Below, piece after piece: positions 5,745 to 12,795 of a stretch of DNA of 19,276 bases. Each line of letters opens with the position of its first letter. Position 1 is the stretch's first letter. The notes beneath the pieces were generated by a model. That model made no database searches and had not been told where the DNA came from. It saw only the letters and a program-made list of their open reading frames with translations. The position numbers and the translations under genes were made by a program. The stretch comes from an uncultured Ruminococcus sp. (GTDB lineage Bacteria; Bacillota; Clostridia; Oscillospirales; Acutalibacteraceae). The stretch spans positions 1 through 19,276 of the forward strand of contig CACYDB010000181.1 in NCBI GenBank assembly GCA_902773035.1, written 5' to 3'.

Positions 5745-7391
5745 ATGAACAACGATTACTACAACAATAATATTCCGTATAATCCCGAGCCGCAGACTCC
5801 GCCCGTACCTCCTCAGGCTCCGCAGGCGAATAACGGTTATGTTCCGCCGCAGGCTCCTCAGGCTCCGATCCCGCAGGCTCCTCAGCCGCAGCAGCTTCCG
5901 CAGGCGCCGATCCCTCAGGCTCCCCGGCCGCAGCAGATTCCGCAGGCGCCTATTCCTCCCGCTCCCCAGGTACAGCCGCAGGTTCAGCCCGAGCCTCCTC
6001 AGGCTCCGATTCAGCAGAATACTCAGGCGCAGACTCCCGTTCAGCCCGAGCCTCAGCCCGCTCCCGTAAGAGAGCCTGTGTACTATAACCCTCAGCAGCC
6101 CCCTGTTCAGCAGGCTCAGGCTCAGCAGCCCGTACAGCCTCAGTACAACCGTTACAGGTCGCCGTATCAGCCGCAGAAGCAGCCTATGAGCGCGGGACTG
6201 AAGGTTTTCCTGACTATTCTGATCACCTTCCTCGTGCTGTCATTCGCAGGCTTTGTCGTATTCATAACCGCTAAGCCCGCCGATAACGGCTTTGTTGAGG
6301 AAAGCACGGCTCCGTCCACTCCGTATTCCTTTACAGTTCCGACTCAGCCGTCTACCGAGGCTCCGAGCGACGACGAGAAGGAGTATCCCGAGTCAGACGC
6401 TCAGAACGCCACAGACCCGTCCTACAAGGGACTTAAAACAGAGAATAAGCCTAAGAAGATCAACGCGAATCAGTACGGCTCCGCCTACGCCTTTGAAAAG
6501 GTCGAGAAGTCCGTTGTCGGTATTATCGGCTACGGCGACGGTCAGGAGGGCAACGAGAAGAGCTATCTCGGTATGGGCTCAGGCGTTGTGATCAGCTCTG
6601 ACGGCTATATTGTCACCAACTCTCATATAGTTAATCACAGCCGCACGGCGTATAAGCTCAAGGTTGTTACATCCGATAAAAAGGAGTACAAGGCGGGCGT
6701 TGTAGGCTACGACAGCCGCAACGACATAGCTGTCCTCAAGGTAAACGCGAAGGGACTTACCCCCGCGACCTTCGGCAACAGCGATCAGCTCAAGGTTACC
6801 GAGGACATTATCGTCGTCGGAAATCCGCTCGGACTCAATTATCAGAACTCAGTCACAAAGGGAATTGTTTCCGCGTTAAACCGCGAGGTTCTCTCGTCAA
6901 ATAACGCCAAGGTCATCCAGACTGACGCGGCGATCAACCCCGGCAACAGCGGCGGTCCGATGGTAAATATGTACGGTCAGGTCGTCGGCGTAGCGACGGC
7001 GAAGATCGTCCTCGACGACTACGAGGGAATGGCGTTCGCGATTCCGGGCAACACGGTCAAGAAGATCGTTGACAGCATTATCCGCGACGGTTACGTCAAG
7101 GGCAGAGTTAAAATCGGAATTATCGGCAGAGCCGTAAAGGGCGAGCAAGCTGATGTTTCGGGTATTCAGATCGAGGAAATCGTCAAGGGCGGTCCTATGG
7201 AGAACAAGGGCGTCAAGACCGGCGATATTATGACAAAGGTTGACGGCAAGGACATCTCCACGTTCAGCGAGGTTTATACGATCCTCGAAAATCACAAGGC
7301 GGGCGATAAGATAAAGGTTAAGCTTTACCGTCCCGACACCGAGGAGAAGTTTGACGTAGAAATAACCTTGCAGGAAGATAAGGCGGAATAA
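5745..7391 (+). CDS. htrA: HtrA/DegP-type membrane-anchored serine protease with PDZ domain
   Basis: Trypsin-fold quality-control protease expected to act outside the membrane on misfolded exported proteins; 548 residues. Order: Pro/Gln-rich tail at 1 to about 145; one membrane helix at about 152-176 (VFLTILITFLVLSFAGFVVF); Ser/Thr/Pro-rich stalk; protease domain at about 245-445 with triad His294 (IVTNSHIV), Asp327 (SRNDIAVLKV) and Ser402 (NPGNSGGP); one PDZ domain at about 453-545. A GTG at 5736 is in frame, but it lies inside the AAAAGGTGAT ribosome site, so ATG 5745 is chosen. One PDZ and an N-terminal anchor match Gram-positive HtrA proteins; the long tail with a 14-residue repeat is unusual. 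It stands alone between convergent aspS and divergent aldolase. Class is secure; substrates are unknown. Confidence 0.94.
   Translation: MNNDYYNNNIPYNPEPQTPPVPPQAPQANNGYVPPQAPQAPIPQAPQPQQLPQAPIPQAPRPQQIPQAPIPPAPQVQPQVQPEPPQAPIQQNTQAQTPVQPEPQPAPVREPVYYNPQQPPVQQAQAQQPVQPQYNRYRSPYQPQKQPMSAGLKVFLTILITFLVLSFAGFVVFITAKPADNGFVEESTAPSTPYSFTVPTQPSTEAPSDDEKEYPESDAQNATDPSYKGLKTENKPKKINANQYGSAYAFEKVEKSVVGIIGYGDGQEGNEKSYLGMGSGVVISSDGYIVTNSHIVNHSRTAYKLKVVTSDKKEYKAGVVGYDSRNDIAVLKVNAKGLTPATFGNSDQLKVTEDIIVVGNPLGLNYQNSVTKGIVSALNREVLSSNNAKVIQTDAAINPGNSGGPMVNMYGQVVGVATAKIVLDDYEGMAFAIPGNTVKKIVDSIIRDGYVKGRVKIGIIGRAVKGEQADVSGIQIEEIVKGGPMENKGVKTGDIMTKVDGKDISTFSEVYTILENHKAGDKIKVKLYRPDTEEKFDVEITLQEDKAE
5859..5975 (+). 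repeat. In-frame 42-base tandem repeat in the protease tail
   Basis: Encodes QAPIPQAPQPQQLP, then QAPIPQAPRPQQIP, then a decayed third copy opening QAPIPPAPQVQP: a 14-residue period. It lies in the predicted cytoplasmic tail. Such tracts are prone to copy-number change. Confidence 0.75.
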
Positions 7392-7435
7392 TTTTATCTC
7401 GCGCAGACAGGTTTAGTATAGTATAAAAGTAATTC

Positions 7436-7474
7436 GCCCGACGGTATCTTTGATAAAAAGAAATACCGTCGGGC
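7436..7474. terminator. Long hairpin between the protease gene and aspS (possible terminator)
   Basis: Perfect 12-base arms GCCCGACGGTAT / ATACCGTCGGGC (7436-7447, 7463-7474) around a 15-base A/T-rich loop, 45 bases after the protease stop. The following plus-strand bases (TGTTCTTAC) form only a weak T tract, so termination is likely but imperfect; it could serve either strand. Confidence 0.55.
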
Positions 7475-7503
7475 TGTTCTTACATAAAACTTTATATAAT
7501 ATC

Positions 7504-7533
7504 AGGCACACAGCGAATTTGCTGTGTGCCTTT
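7504..7533. terminator. Second hairpin, probably shared terminator of the convergent genes
   Basis: Perfect 11-base arms AGGCACACAGC / GCTGTGTGCCT (7504-7514, 7521-7531) with a GAATTT loop. It begins about 15 bases after the aspS stop on the minus strand. T tracts are short on both sides (TTT on plus). With the hairpin at 7436-7474 it fills the 154-base gap between convergent genes. Confidence 0.55.
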
Positions 7534-7545
7534 AATGTTGCGTGA

Positions 7546-9324
7546 TTATTCTTCCGTCGTGATCGAGAGCCCGAGGACGTCGAGGCTTTCGTCGTCCACC
7601 TCTGACGGACACTGGCTCATAGGCTCGCTTGCGTTCTGAACCTTGGGGAAGGCGGTTACGTCTCTGAGTGACTCCGCTCCCGCAAGGAGCATTGTGATTC
7701 TGTCAAGTCCGAAGCCCATTCCGCCGTGAGGCGCCGCGCCGTACTTGTACGCTTCCACAAGGAATCCGAACTTCGCGTCTATCTCCTCATCCGTCATCTT
7801 GAGCGCGCGGAACATCTTCTGCTGGAGCTCATAGTCGGTGATACGTATCGAGCCTGAGCTCAGCTCCGTGCCGTTGAGGGTGAGGTCGGCAGCCTTGGCG
7901 ATGACCTTGCCCTTGTCGCTCTCGAGGTACTGCAGGCAGTCCTCGCGCGGCATTGTGAACGGATGGTGCATAGCAATCCACTCGCCGCTCTCCTCATCCC
8001 ACTCGAAGAACGGGAAGTCTACAATCCATACGAATTTGAAAACGTCGGGGATAATATCGAGCCTCTTAGCTACTACAAGTCTGAGCGCTCCCAGAACGGG
8101 GAGAGTCACCTCGTTTTTGTCGGCGACAATGAGGACTACGTCGCCCTTCTCGGCGCCTACTGTACTGAGGATATTCTCGAGCTCGCCCTCCTTCATAAAC
8201 TTCTTGAAGGAACAGCTCGGCTCGTCCTCGACCCAGCGTACAAAGGCGAGTCCCTTCGCGCCGATACCGCGTACATACTCGGTGAGCTTGTCGATTTCTT
8301 TTCTTGTATATGTCTTTACCGCGTCCTTGGCTACGATACAGCGTACAGAGCCGCCGTTGGCTACCGCGCCGCTGAATACGCCGAACTCGCTGTCCTTAAC
8401 AAGCTCCGATATATCCTGAAGCTTCATACCAAAACGCACGTCGGGCTTGTCGGAGCCGTAGTTTTCCATAGCGTCCTTGTAGGTCATCTTCTCAAACGGA
8501 GTTTCGAGCTCTCTGCCGAGAACGTCCTTGAAGATACGCTTGAAGAGACCCTCGTTGATTTCCATAATATCGTCGAGGTCAACAAAGGACATCTCCATAT
8601 CTATCTGTGTAAACTCGGGCTGACGGTCGGCGCGCAGGTCTTCGTCACGGAAGCATCGAGCGAGCTGAATGTAGCGGTCGAAGCCTGATACCATCAAAAG
8701 CTGCTTGTAAATCTGCGGCGACTGGGGGAGAGCGTAGAACTTGCCCTGATGGATACGCGACGGTACGAGATAGTCGCGCGCGCCCTCGGGGGTGCTCTTG
8801 ATCATCATCGGGGTCTCGATCTCGATAAAGCCGTTCTCGTAGAAGTAGTCGCGCGCGGCTTTGGCGATTTTACCGCGCATAATGAGGTTATCCTGCAGCG
8901 GCTTTCTGCGCAGGTCAAGATAGCGGTATTTAAGGCGCGTATCCTCGCCCGTCTTTGTTTCGTCGAGGATCTCAAAGGGAGGGGTCTGCGCCTTTGAGAG
9001 AATACGGAGCTCCGTTACCTGAATTTCTACGTCGCCCGTGGGGATTTTGTCAGTCTTGGCGGAACGCTCGGCGACAACGCCTCTGACTCCGAGAACGTAC
9101 TCGCTGCGGCAGGAAGCCGCTTTCTCAAAGATTTCCTTATCGGTCTCGTCGCTGAACGCGAGCTGTACGATACCCGTGCGGTCGCGCAAATCAATGAAGA
9201 TAAGCTGTCCGAGGTCGCGCTGACGCTGAACCCAGCCGAATACCGTTACCTCCTTGCCTGTGTCTGAAATGCGGAAATCTCCGCACATATTGGTTCGTTT
9301 AAGACCTGTCATAAATTCTGCCAT
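7546..9324 (-). CDS. aspS: Aspartyl-tRNA synthetase
   Basis: Class II aminoacyl-tRNA synthetase charging tRNA(Asp); 592 residues, the usual bacterial length. Order: OB-fold anticodon-binding domain at about 15-110 (TVFGWVQRQRDLGQLIFIDL); catalytic core with motif 2 as CFRDEDLRADRQPEFTQIDM (224-243); the bacterial GAD-type insertion at about 285-420; return to the core with HHPFTMP (453-459); and motif 3 GMGFGLDRITMLLAG (535-549). The start is ATG 9324, 5 bases after the hisS stop; its GGAG ribosome site lies within the last hisS codons, so translation is probably coupled. Whether it is discriminating or also charges tRNA(Asn) cannot be settled by eye. The hisS-aspS order is common in Firmicutes. 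Confidence 0.97.
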   Translation of the reverse strand: MAEFMTGLKRTNMCGDFRISDTGKEVTVFGWVQRQRDLGQLIFIDLRDRTGIVQLAFSDETDKEIFEKAASCRSEYVLGVRGVVAERSAKTDKIPTGDVEIQVTELRILSKAQTPPFEILDETKTGEDTRLKYRYLDLRRKPLQDNLIMRGKIAKAARDYFYENGFIEIETPMMIKSTPEGARDYLVPSRIHQGKFYALPQSPQIYKQLLMVSGFDRYIQLARCFRDEDLRADRQPEFTQIDMEMSFVDLDDIMEINEGLFKRIFKDVLGRELETPFEKMTYKDAMENYGSDKPDVRFGMKLQDISELVKDSEFGVFSGAVANGGSVRCIVAKDAVKTYTRKEIDKLTEYVRGIGAKGLAFVRWVEDEPSCSFKKFMKEGELENILSTVGAEKGDVVLIVADKNEVTLPVLGALRLVVAKRLDIIPDVFKFVWIVDFPFFEWDEESGEWIAMHHPFTMPREDCLQYLESDKGKVIAKAADLTLNGTELSSGSIRITDYELQQKMFRALKMTDEEIDAKFGFLVEAYKYGAAPHGGMGFGLDRITMLLAGAESLRDVTAFPKVQNASEPMSQCPSEVDDESLDVLGLSITTEE

Positions 9325-9329
9325 AATGA

Positions 9330-10625
9330 TTACTCCGTTTTACCAAATTTATCAGCTATGTGAAGGGCTGAGAAGCTCTCCGCGAAGCTGTCGTCAAGGG
9401 CAAGAGCGGTTTTTTCGCCCGTTGTCATATTCTTTACCTCGGCTTTATTTTCCTCGAGCTCGTTGTCGCCGATAACCATACTGAACCTCGCGCCGATTTT
9501 GTCGGCGTATTTCATCTGAGCGCGCAGTCCTCTGCCGACGACGTCTGTTTCCGCCGAGAGTCCCGCGAGTCTTACGCTGTTGATAAGCTCGAAGGCCTTG
9601 ACCTGAGCGTTGTCGCCGAGACCCGCGATGTACAGCGCGCACGGCTCGGGCTCGGGGATCGCGATACCCTGATTTTCCATTACCATCAGGAGTCGCTCGA
9701 GTCCCATAGCGTAGCCGAGCGAGGGGAGGTGCTGACCGCCGAGCTCCTCAATGAGCCCGTCGTAGCGTCCGCCGCCGCAGACAGTTCCCTGACTGCCGAT
9801 CGCGTCGGATACAAACTCAAACACGGTCTTGGTGTAGTAGTCAAGACCACGCACGATTTTGGGGTTGACTCTGTATTCGATTTTAGCTGTCTCGAGGTAT
9901 TTTTTGACCTGCTCAAAGTGGCTCTCACATTCCTCGCAGAGATAGTCGAGTATGCTCGGAGCTCCCTTAGCTATCTCGGCGCAGGACGGGACCTTGCAGT
10001 CGATAAGGCGCATCGGATTGCGCTCGAGCCTGCTTTTGCAGTTGCCGCACAGCTCCTCCTCGTGCGCTCCGAAAAACTCCTTGAGAGCGTCGTTGTATTT
10101 AGCTCTGCACTCGGGACAGCCGATCGAGTTGATCTCGAGGTGCAGGTTCTGTATCTGTAAGCGCTTGAAGATCGAGTCCGCGAGAGCGATCACCTCCGCG
10201 TCAGCGGCGGGGGATGAGGTGCCGTACTCCTCGATTCCGAACTGGTGGAACTCGCGAAGTCTTCCCGCCTGCGGCTTTTCATAGCGGTAGCAGGAGGTGA
10301 AGTAGTACGCCTTTATCGGCAGACCCTCGTTAGTGAGCGAGTGCTCGAGAACAGCTCTCGCGGCGCCCGCGGTGCCCTCGGGTCGAAGCGTTACGCTTTC
10401 GCCGCCCTTGGTGTCGAAGGTGTACATTTCCTTTTGAACGACGTCGGTAGTGTCGCCGACTCCGCGCTGAAAGAGCTCTGTGTGCTCAAATACGGGAGTG
10501 CGCATTTCCCTGAAGCCGAACTTTGCGGCTTCCTCGCGCATAATGTTTTCAACAAACTGCCACCGATAGCTCTGCTTGGGCAGAACATCCTCGGTGACTT
10601 TGATTTTCTTAGTGATTAATGCCAT
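9330..10625 (-). CDS. hisS: Histidyl-tRNA synthetase
   Basis: Class II synthetase charging tRNA(His); 431 residues from ATG 10625. This ATG is preferred over an in-frame TTG at 10658 because AGGAG lies 7 bases before it. Motif 2 region FTSCYRYEKPQAGRLREFHQ is at about 109-128; the histidine-specific signatures are RGLDYY (259-264) and GGGRYDG (284-290); motif 3 is around GYAMGLERL (304-312); the anticodon-binding domain is about 330-414. An insertion with CPEC and CGNC (about 170-196) may bind metal, as in many Firmicute HisRS. It lies 74 bases after mgsA and 5 bases before aspS, so it is probably an operon member. The 74-base gap is too short for a T-box leader, so any his-responsive control must act further upstream or not at all. 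Confidence 0.97.
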   Translation of the reverse strand: MALITKKIKVTEDVLPKQSYRWQFVENIMREEAAKFGFREMRTPVFEHTELFQRGVGDTTDVVQKEMYTFDTKGGESVTLRPEGTAGAARAVLEHSLTNEGLPIKAYYFTSCYRYEKPQAGRLREFHQFGIEEYGTSSPAADAEVIALADSIFKRLQIQNLHLEINSIGCPECRAKYNDALKEFFGAHEEELCGNCKSRLERNPMRLIDCKVPSCAEIAKGAPSILDYLCEECESHFEQVKKYLETAKIEYRVNPKIVRGLDYYTKTVFEFVSDAIGSQGTVCGGGRYDGLIEELGGQHLPSLGYAMGLERLLMVMENQGIAIPEPEPCALYIAGLGDNAQVKAFELINSVRLAGLSAETDVVGRGLRAQMKYADKIGARFSMVIGDNELEENKAEVKNMTTGEKTALALDDSFAESFSALHIADKFGKTE

Positions 10626-10661
10626 ATGTTTACTCCTATATAAATTCCCATAACGCAACTA

Positions 10662-10683
10662 GCGGGCAGCATACGCCGCCCGC
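10662..10683. other. GC-rich stem-loop in the mgsA-hisS gap
   Basis: Arms GCGGGC / GCCCGC (10662-10667, 10678-10683), extendable inward by three pairs including a G-U to leave a GTAT/ATAC loop. No T tract follows on the minus strand, so it is not a standard terminator. It could be an mRNA-processing or stability element between two operon genes. Confidence 0.5.
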
Positions 10684-10699
10684 AGCTACTATTACTATT

Positions 10700-11095
10700 T
10701 TACTTGATAATGTTTCTCCAGTCAAGGTCTCCGCGCTCAAGGCCGTGGATAAGCACCTCGGCGGTGGCGATATTGGTGGCTACGGGAATATTATGCATAT
10801 CGCAGAGCCTTAAAATGTTCATATCGTTAGGCTCGTTGGGCTTGGGGTTGAGCGGATCGCGGAAGAAGAGCAGCATATCGATCTCGTTGCAGGAAATACG
10901 CGCGGCAATCTGCTGGTCGCCGCCCTGAGAGCCCGCGAGGAAGCCTATGATCGAGAGTCCCGTGGACTCGGATACGATCTTACCCGTTGTGCCTGTGGCA
11001 AAGAGATTGTTTCTGCTCAGTATGCCGCAGTACGCGATGCAAAACTGAATCATTAATTCCTTTTTTTCGTCATGTGCGATAAGCGCGATATTCAT
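10700..11095 (-). CDS. mgsA: Methylglyoxal synthase (variant active site)
   Basis: Converts dihydroxyacetone phosphate to methylglyoxal plus phosphate, a cytoplasmic bypass of lower glycolysis that relieves phosphate limitation; 131 residues, as in Bacillus MgsA. Family motifs are ALIAHDEKK (His8), ATGTTGK (33-39), GGDQQI with catalytic Asp60 (E. coli Asp71) and FFRDPL with Asp80 (E. coli Asp91). Where E. coli has PHDPD (His98, Asp101), this protein reads PNEPN: Asn87 and Asn90 replace both. The phosphate-loop Pro of SGPxGGDQ is Ser56. The fold assignment is strong; full activity is less certain. GGAGG 6-10 bases upstream sets the start. Its place after a minD-like gene recalls the clostridial min-rodA-mgsA gene order. 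Confidence 0.9.
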   Translation of the reverse strand: MNIALIAHDEKKELMIQFCIAYCGILSRNNLFATGTTGKIVSESTGLSIIGFLAGSQGGDQQIAARISCNEIDMLLFFRDPLNPKPNEPNDMNILRLCDMHNIPVATNIATAEVLIHGLERGDLDWRNIIK

Positions 11096-11138
11096 AGTAT
11101 CCTCCTGTATTCGTGAAACTGTATACTAAAGTCTTGAT

Positions 11139-11879
11139 TTATCCTTCAAAGGCAAGCGGAACGTTTACGCCGCCGAGACGCTTGGCGAGGCAGTCAAAAA
11201 CCGTAACGGCAGGACTCCAGTTGAGCCCCGCGCAGCCGTTCTGCATAATAGCGGAAAGTCTTAAATCGAGCGGTATAAGGGCGATAAGCCTTGTACCCGC
11301 GCGGTCGATAACCTCGTCGAGATCCTCGTAACAGCCGAGCTGTCCGAATTGTTTTCTGTCAAATCTGTTGATGATGAGGCGTGAGTCTGTTATGCCGAGG
11401 GAAGAAAGCTTGGTGCGGATCTTAACAGCTCCGCGCAGGCTTGTGGGTTCGGCGTTGGTGACGATCAGCGCTCTGTCGGCAGGCGCCGCGGCTGTCATAA
11501 ATCCCGAGCCGATTCCCGCGGGGGAGTCGATAATTACGTAATCGTAGGAGCCTTTCAGCGAGTCTACAAGCTGCTTGAAAACCGAGGGACTGATCTCGTT
11601 ATCCGTATCAAACGGAGCCGCCATCAAGTCAAGGTTTAAAAGATTCTTGCTGCGGTAGACAGCTTCATTCGGCGAGCAGTTGCCGCGGACAGCGTCGGAG
11701 CAGTCAAAGAGGATCTCCTCGCTGGTGTCGAGCATCAGGTCGATACCCCGCATACCGCAGTCGCAGTCAATCAGCAGCACACGCTTGTTCTGTTTTACCA
11801 GAGCGACCGAAAGACCTACGCAAACGGTGCTTTTGCCCGTGCCTCCCTTACCGGAAGCCACAACAATTACGTCGTTCAT
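11139..11879 (-). CDS. MinD/ParA-family P-loop ATPase (MinD-like)
   Basis: A 246-residue deviant-Walker ATPase of the MinD group, which positions the division septum with MinC at the membrane in family members. The Walker A is KGGTGKST (11-18, with signature Lys11 and Lys16), the switch region is IDCDCGMRGIDLML (37-50), and Walker B is DYVIIDSPAG (113-122). The C-terminus has the MinD-like RLGGVNVPL, but the chain ends 6 residues after its VN and shows no amphipathic membrane-targeting helix. ATG 11879 follows GAGGT by 7 bases; an upstream in-frame GTG at 11906 lacks a site. No minC or minE adjoins it. It begins a minus-strand set minD-mgsA-hisS-aspS. It may be a true MinD, or a paralogue with another spatial cargo such as chemotaxis or flagellar placement (FlhG-like); family is sure, role is not. 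Confidence 0.85.
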   Translation of the reverse strand: MNDVIVVASGKGGTGKSTVCVGLSVALVKQNKRVLLIDCDCGMRGIDLMLDTSEEILFDCSDAVRGNCSPNEAVYRSKNLLNLDLMAAPFDTDNEISPSVFKQLVDSLKGSYDYVIIDSPAGIGSGFMTAAAPADRALIVTNAEPTSLRGAVKIRTKLSSLGITDSRLIINRFDRKQFGQLGCYEDLDEVIDRAGTRLIALIPLDLRLSAIMQNGCAGLNWSPAVTVFDCLAKRLGGVNVPLAFEG

Positions 11880-11896
11880 AACACTACCTCGTATAC

Positions 11897-11925
11897 ATAT
11901 TAGCACAAATTTAACGAAACCGCAA
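11897..11925 (-). promoter_or_regulatory. Promoter of the minD-like operon
   Basis: On the minus strand TTGCGG (11925-11920), 17-base spacer, TAATAT (11902-11897), preceded by TG-C (extended -10). The start would be near 11890, leaving an unusually short leader of about 11 bases with GAGGT just inside it. Nothing else is recognisable in 11926-12020, an A/T-rich stretch. Confidence 0.45.
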
Positions 11926-12020
11926 CAATTTATCAGGAACTTGTTTCACAAAATTACCTTTAAATTTCTGGTTAAATTGCCGATTTTACCGTGTTTATCA
12001 ACAAAAAATATCATTTTAAT

Positions 12021-12072
12021 AAAAAAACGCCGGATAAAACTGTCGCGAATTTGTCACGAAGTCTATCCGGCG
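12021..12072 (-). terminator. Rho-independent terminator of the GtrA/DUF3298 operon
   Basis: On the minus strand CGCCGGATA (12072-12064) pairs with TATCCGGCG (12036-12028), followed by TTTTTTT (12027-12021). The 27-base loop contains a near-perfect direct repeat on the plus strand, TGTCGCGAA (12041-12049) and TGTCACGAA (12052-12060). It lies 22 bases after the DUF3298 gene stop. Confidence 0.88.
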
Positions 12073-12093
12073 AATGTTATTTTTTGCGTTGAT

Positions 12094-12795
12094 TTACAGC
12101 TTGATCTTTACGGCGATGGGTCCGTAAGCGTAGGGGGCGATATCGTAAACCTGATATACTACGTAGAGGTAGTTATCCTTTAAGAAGCAGTTGAATTTGT
12201 TGAGCTTTGTGTTCTTGACTGTTTCCTTGGCGCCCTCGAAGAAGTTGTCGGGATCCTTGTCGATCTTCTTATTGGTCGCGGCTACGATCATCTTCTTTAA
12301 GTCGGCGGGAGCGTACTTTGTGAGCTTTGAGACGGCGAGCTTTTTGCCTGTCTTTTTGTCAAAGGTCACGCCTGAAACAGTGCCCAGACCGTGAGCTCCG
12401 CCCGTGTAGACAAAGGTCTTTACCTTGAAGCTGAGCTTGCCGTCCTTGTTGTAGGAAGCCTTTGCCGCGTAGGTGAACTGATAGCAGTTAAAAGTATCGG
12501 GGGATTCATTTAACTGATTTTTTGCCGCTGTCAGAACCTTCTTGGCGGCTTTGACGTACTTTTTCTTGACCTTGCTGAAATAGCTGTTGATATTTTTAAC
12601 GACCTTTGAGCTGCCCGAGATCTTGGGGAGCTTGAGGCTTAGCTTTACAATCGGGGTCTTGTCCTGCTTGTAGACCTTAGCCGCCTTCTTGTAGGTGATC
12701 TTAGCCTTTGCCGACGCGCTCGCGGGAGTCAGGGCAAATACGCTGACAGCCATTACAGCCGCGATGAATAAACTGATGATTTTCTTGCTTTTCAT
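12094..12795 (-). CDS. Secreted DUF3298-type (RsiV/PdaC C-terminal-like) protein
   Basis: A 233-residue exported protein of unknown function. It has a signal peptide (MKSKKIISLFIAAVMAVSVF, then an ASASAKA cleavage region near 25-31) without a lipobox Cys, then a Lys-rich segment, then a domain with YTGGAHG (130-136), TFDKKTGKKLAVSKL (144-158) and YDIAPYAYG (217-225). These are the hallmarks of the DUF3298 fold found at the extracellular end of the anti-sigma factor RsiV (where it senses lysozyme) and in PdaC. There is no membrane anchor or catalytic domain, so neither of those roles follows. ATG 12795 is fixed by GGAGG 8 bases upstream; it overlaps the GtrA stop as ATGA, so the two are translationally coupled and probably work together. 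A cell-wall or glycan-binding role is inference. Confidence 0.8.
   Translation of the reverse strand: MKSKKIISLFIAAVMAVSVFALTPASASAKAKITYKKAAKVYKQDKTPIVKLSLKLPKISGSSKVVKNINSYFSKVKKKYVKAAKKVLTAAKNQLNESPDTFNCYQFTYAAKASYNKDGKLSFKVKTFVYTGGAHGLGTVSGVTFDKKTGKKLAVSKLTKYAPADLKKMIVAATNKKIDKDPDNFFEGAKETVKNTKLNKFNCFLKDNYLYVVYQVYDIAPYAYGPIAVKIKL

Noticed and set aside
5859..5975. CRISPR-like short repeats
   Set aside because: The repeats are contiguous, in frame and encode a Pro/Gln tract; there are no unique spacers.
7963..8688. 241-codon plus-strand open frame inside aspS
   Set aside because: The opposite strand encodes conserved AspRS motifs through this whole stretch; the open frame follows from its codon bias.
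10626..10658. Upstream TTG start for hisS
   Set aside because: AGGAG lies inside this extension and is ideally placed for ATG 10625; HisRS proteins typically begin near MALITKKIK-like sequence.
10626..10699. T-box leader for hisS-aspS
   Set aside because: The gap is only 74 bases and holds neither a T-box core sequence nor an antiterminator/terminator pair.
11096..11138. Frameshifted continuation of the MinD C-terminal helix
   Set aside because: No frame after the stop encodes a basic amphipathic helix before the mgsA ribosome site.
11880..11906. Upstream GTG start for the minD-like gene
   Set aside because: It overlaps the predicted -10 box, has no ribosome site, and the family N-terminus begins at the later ATG.
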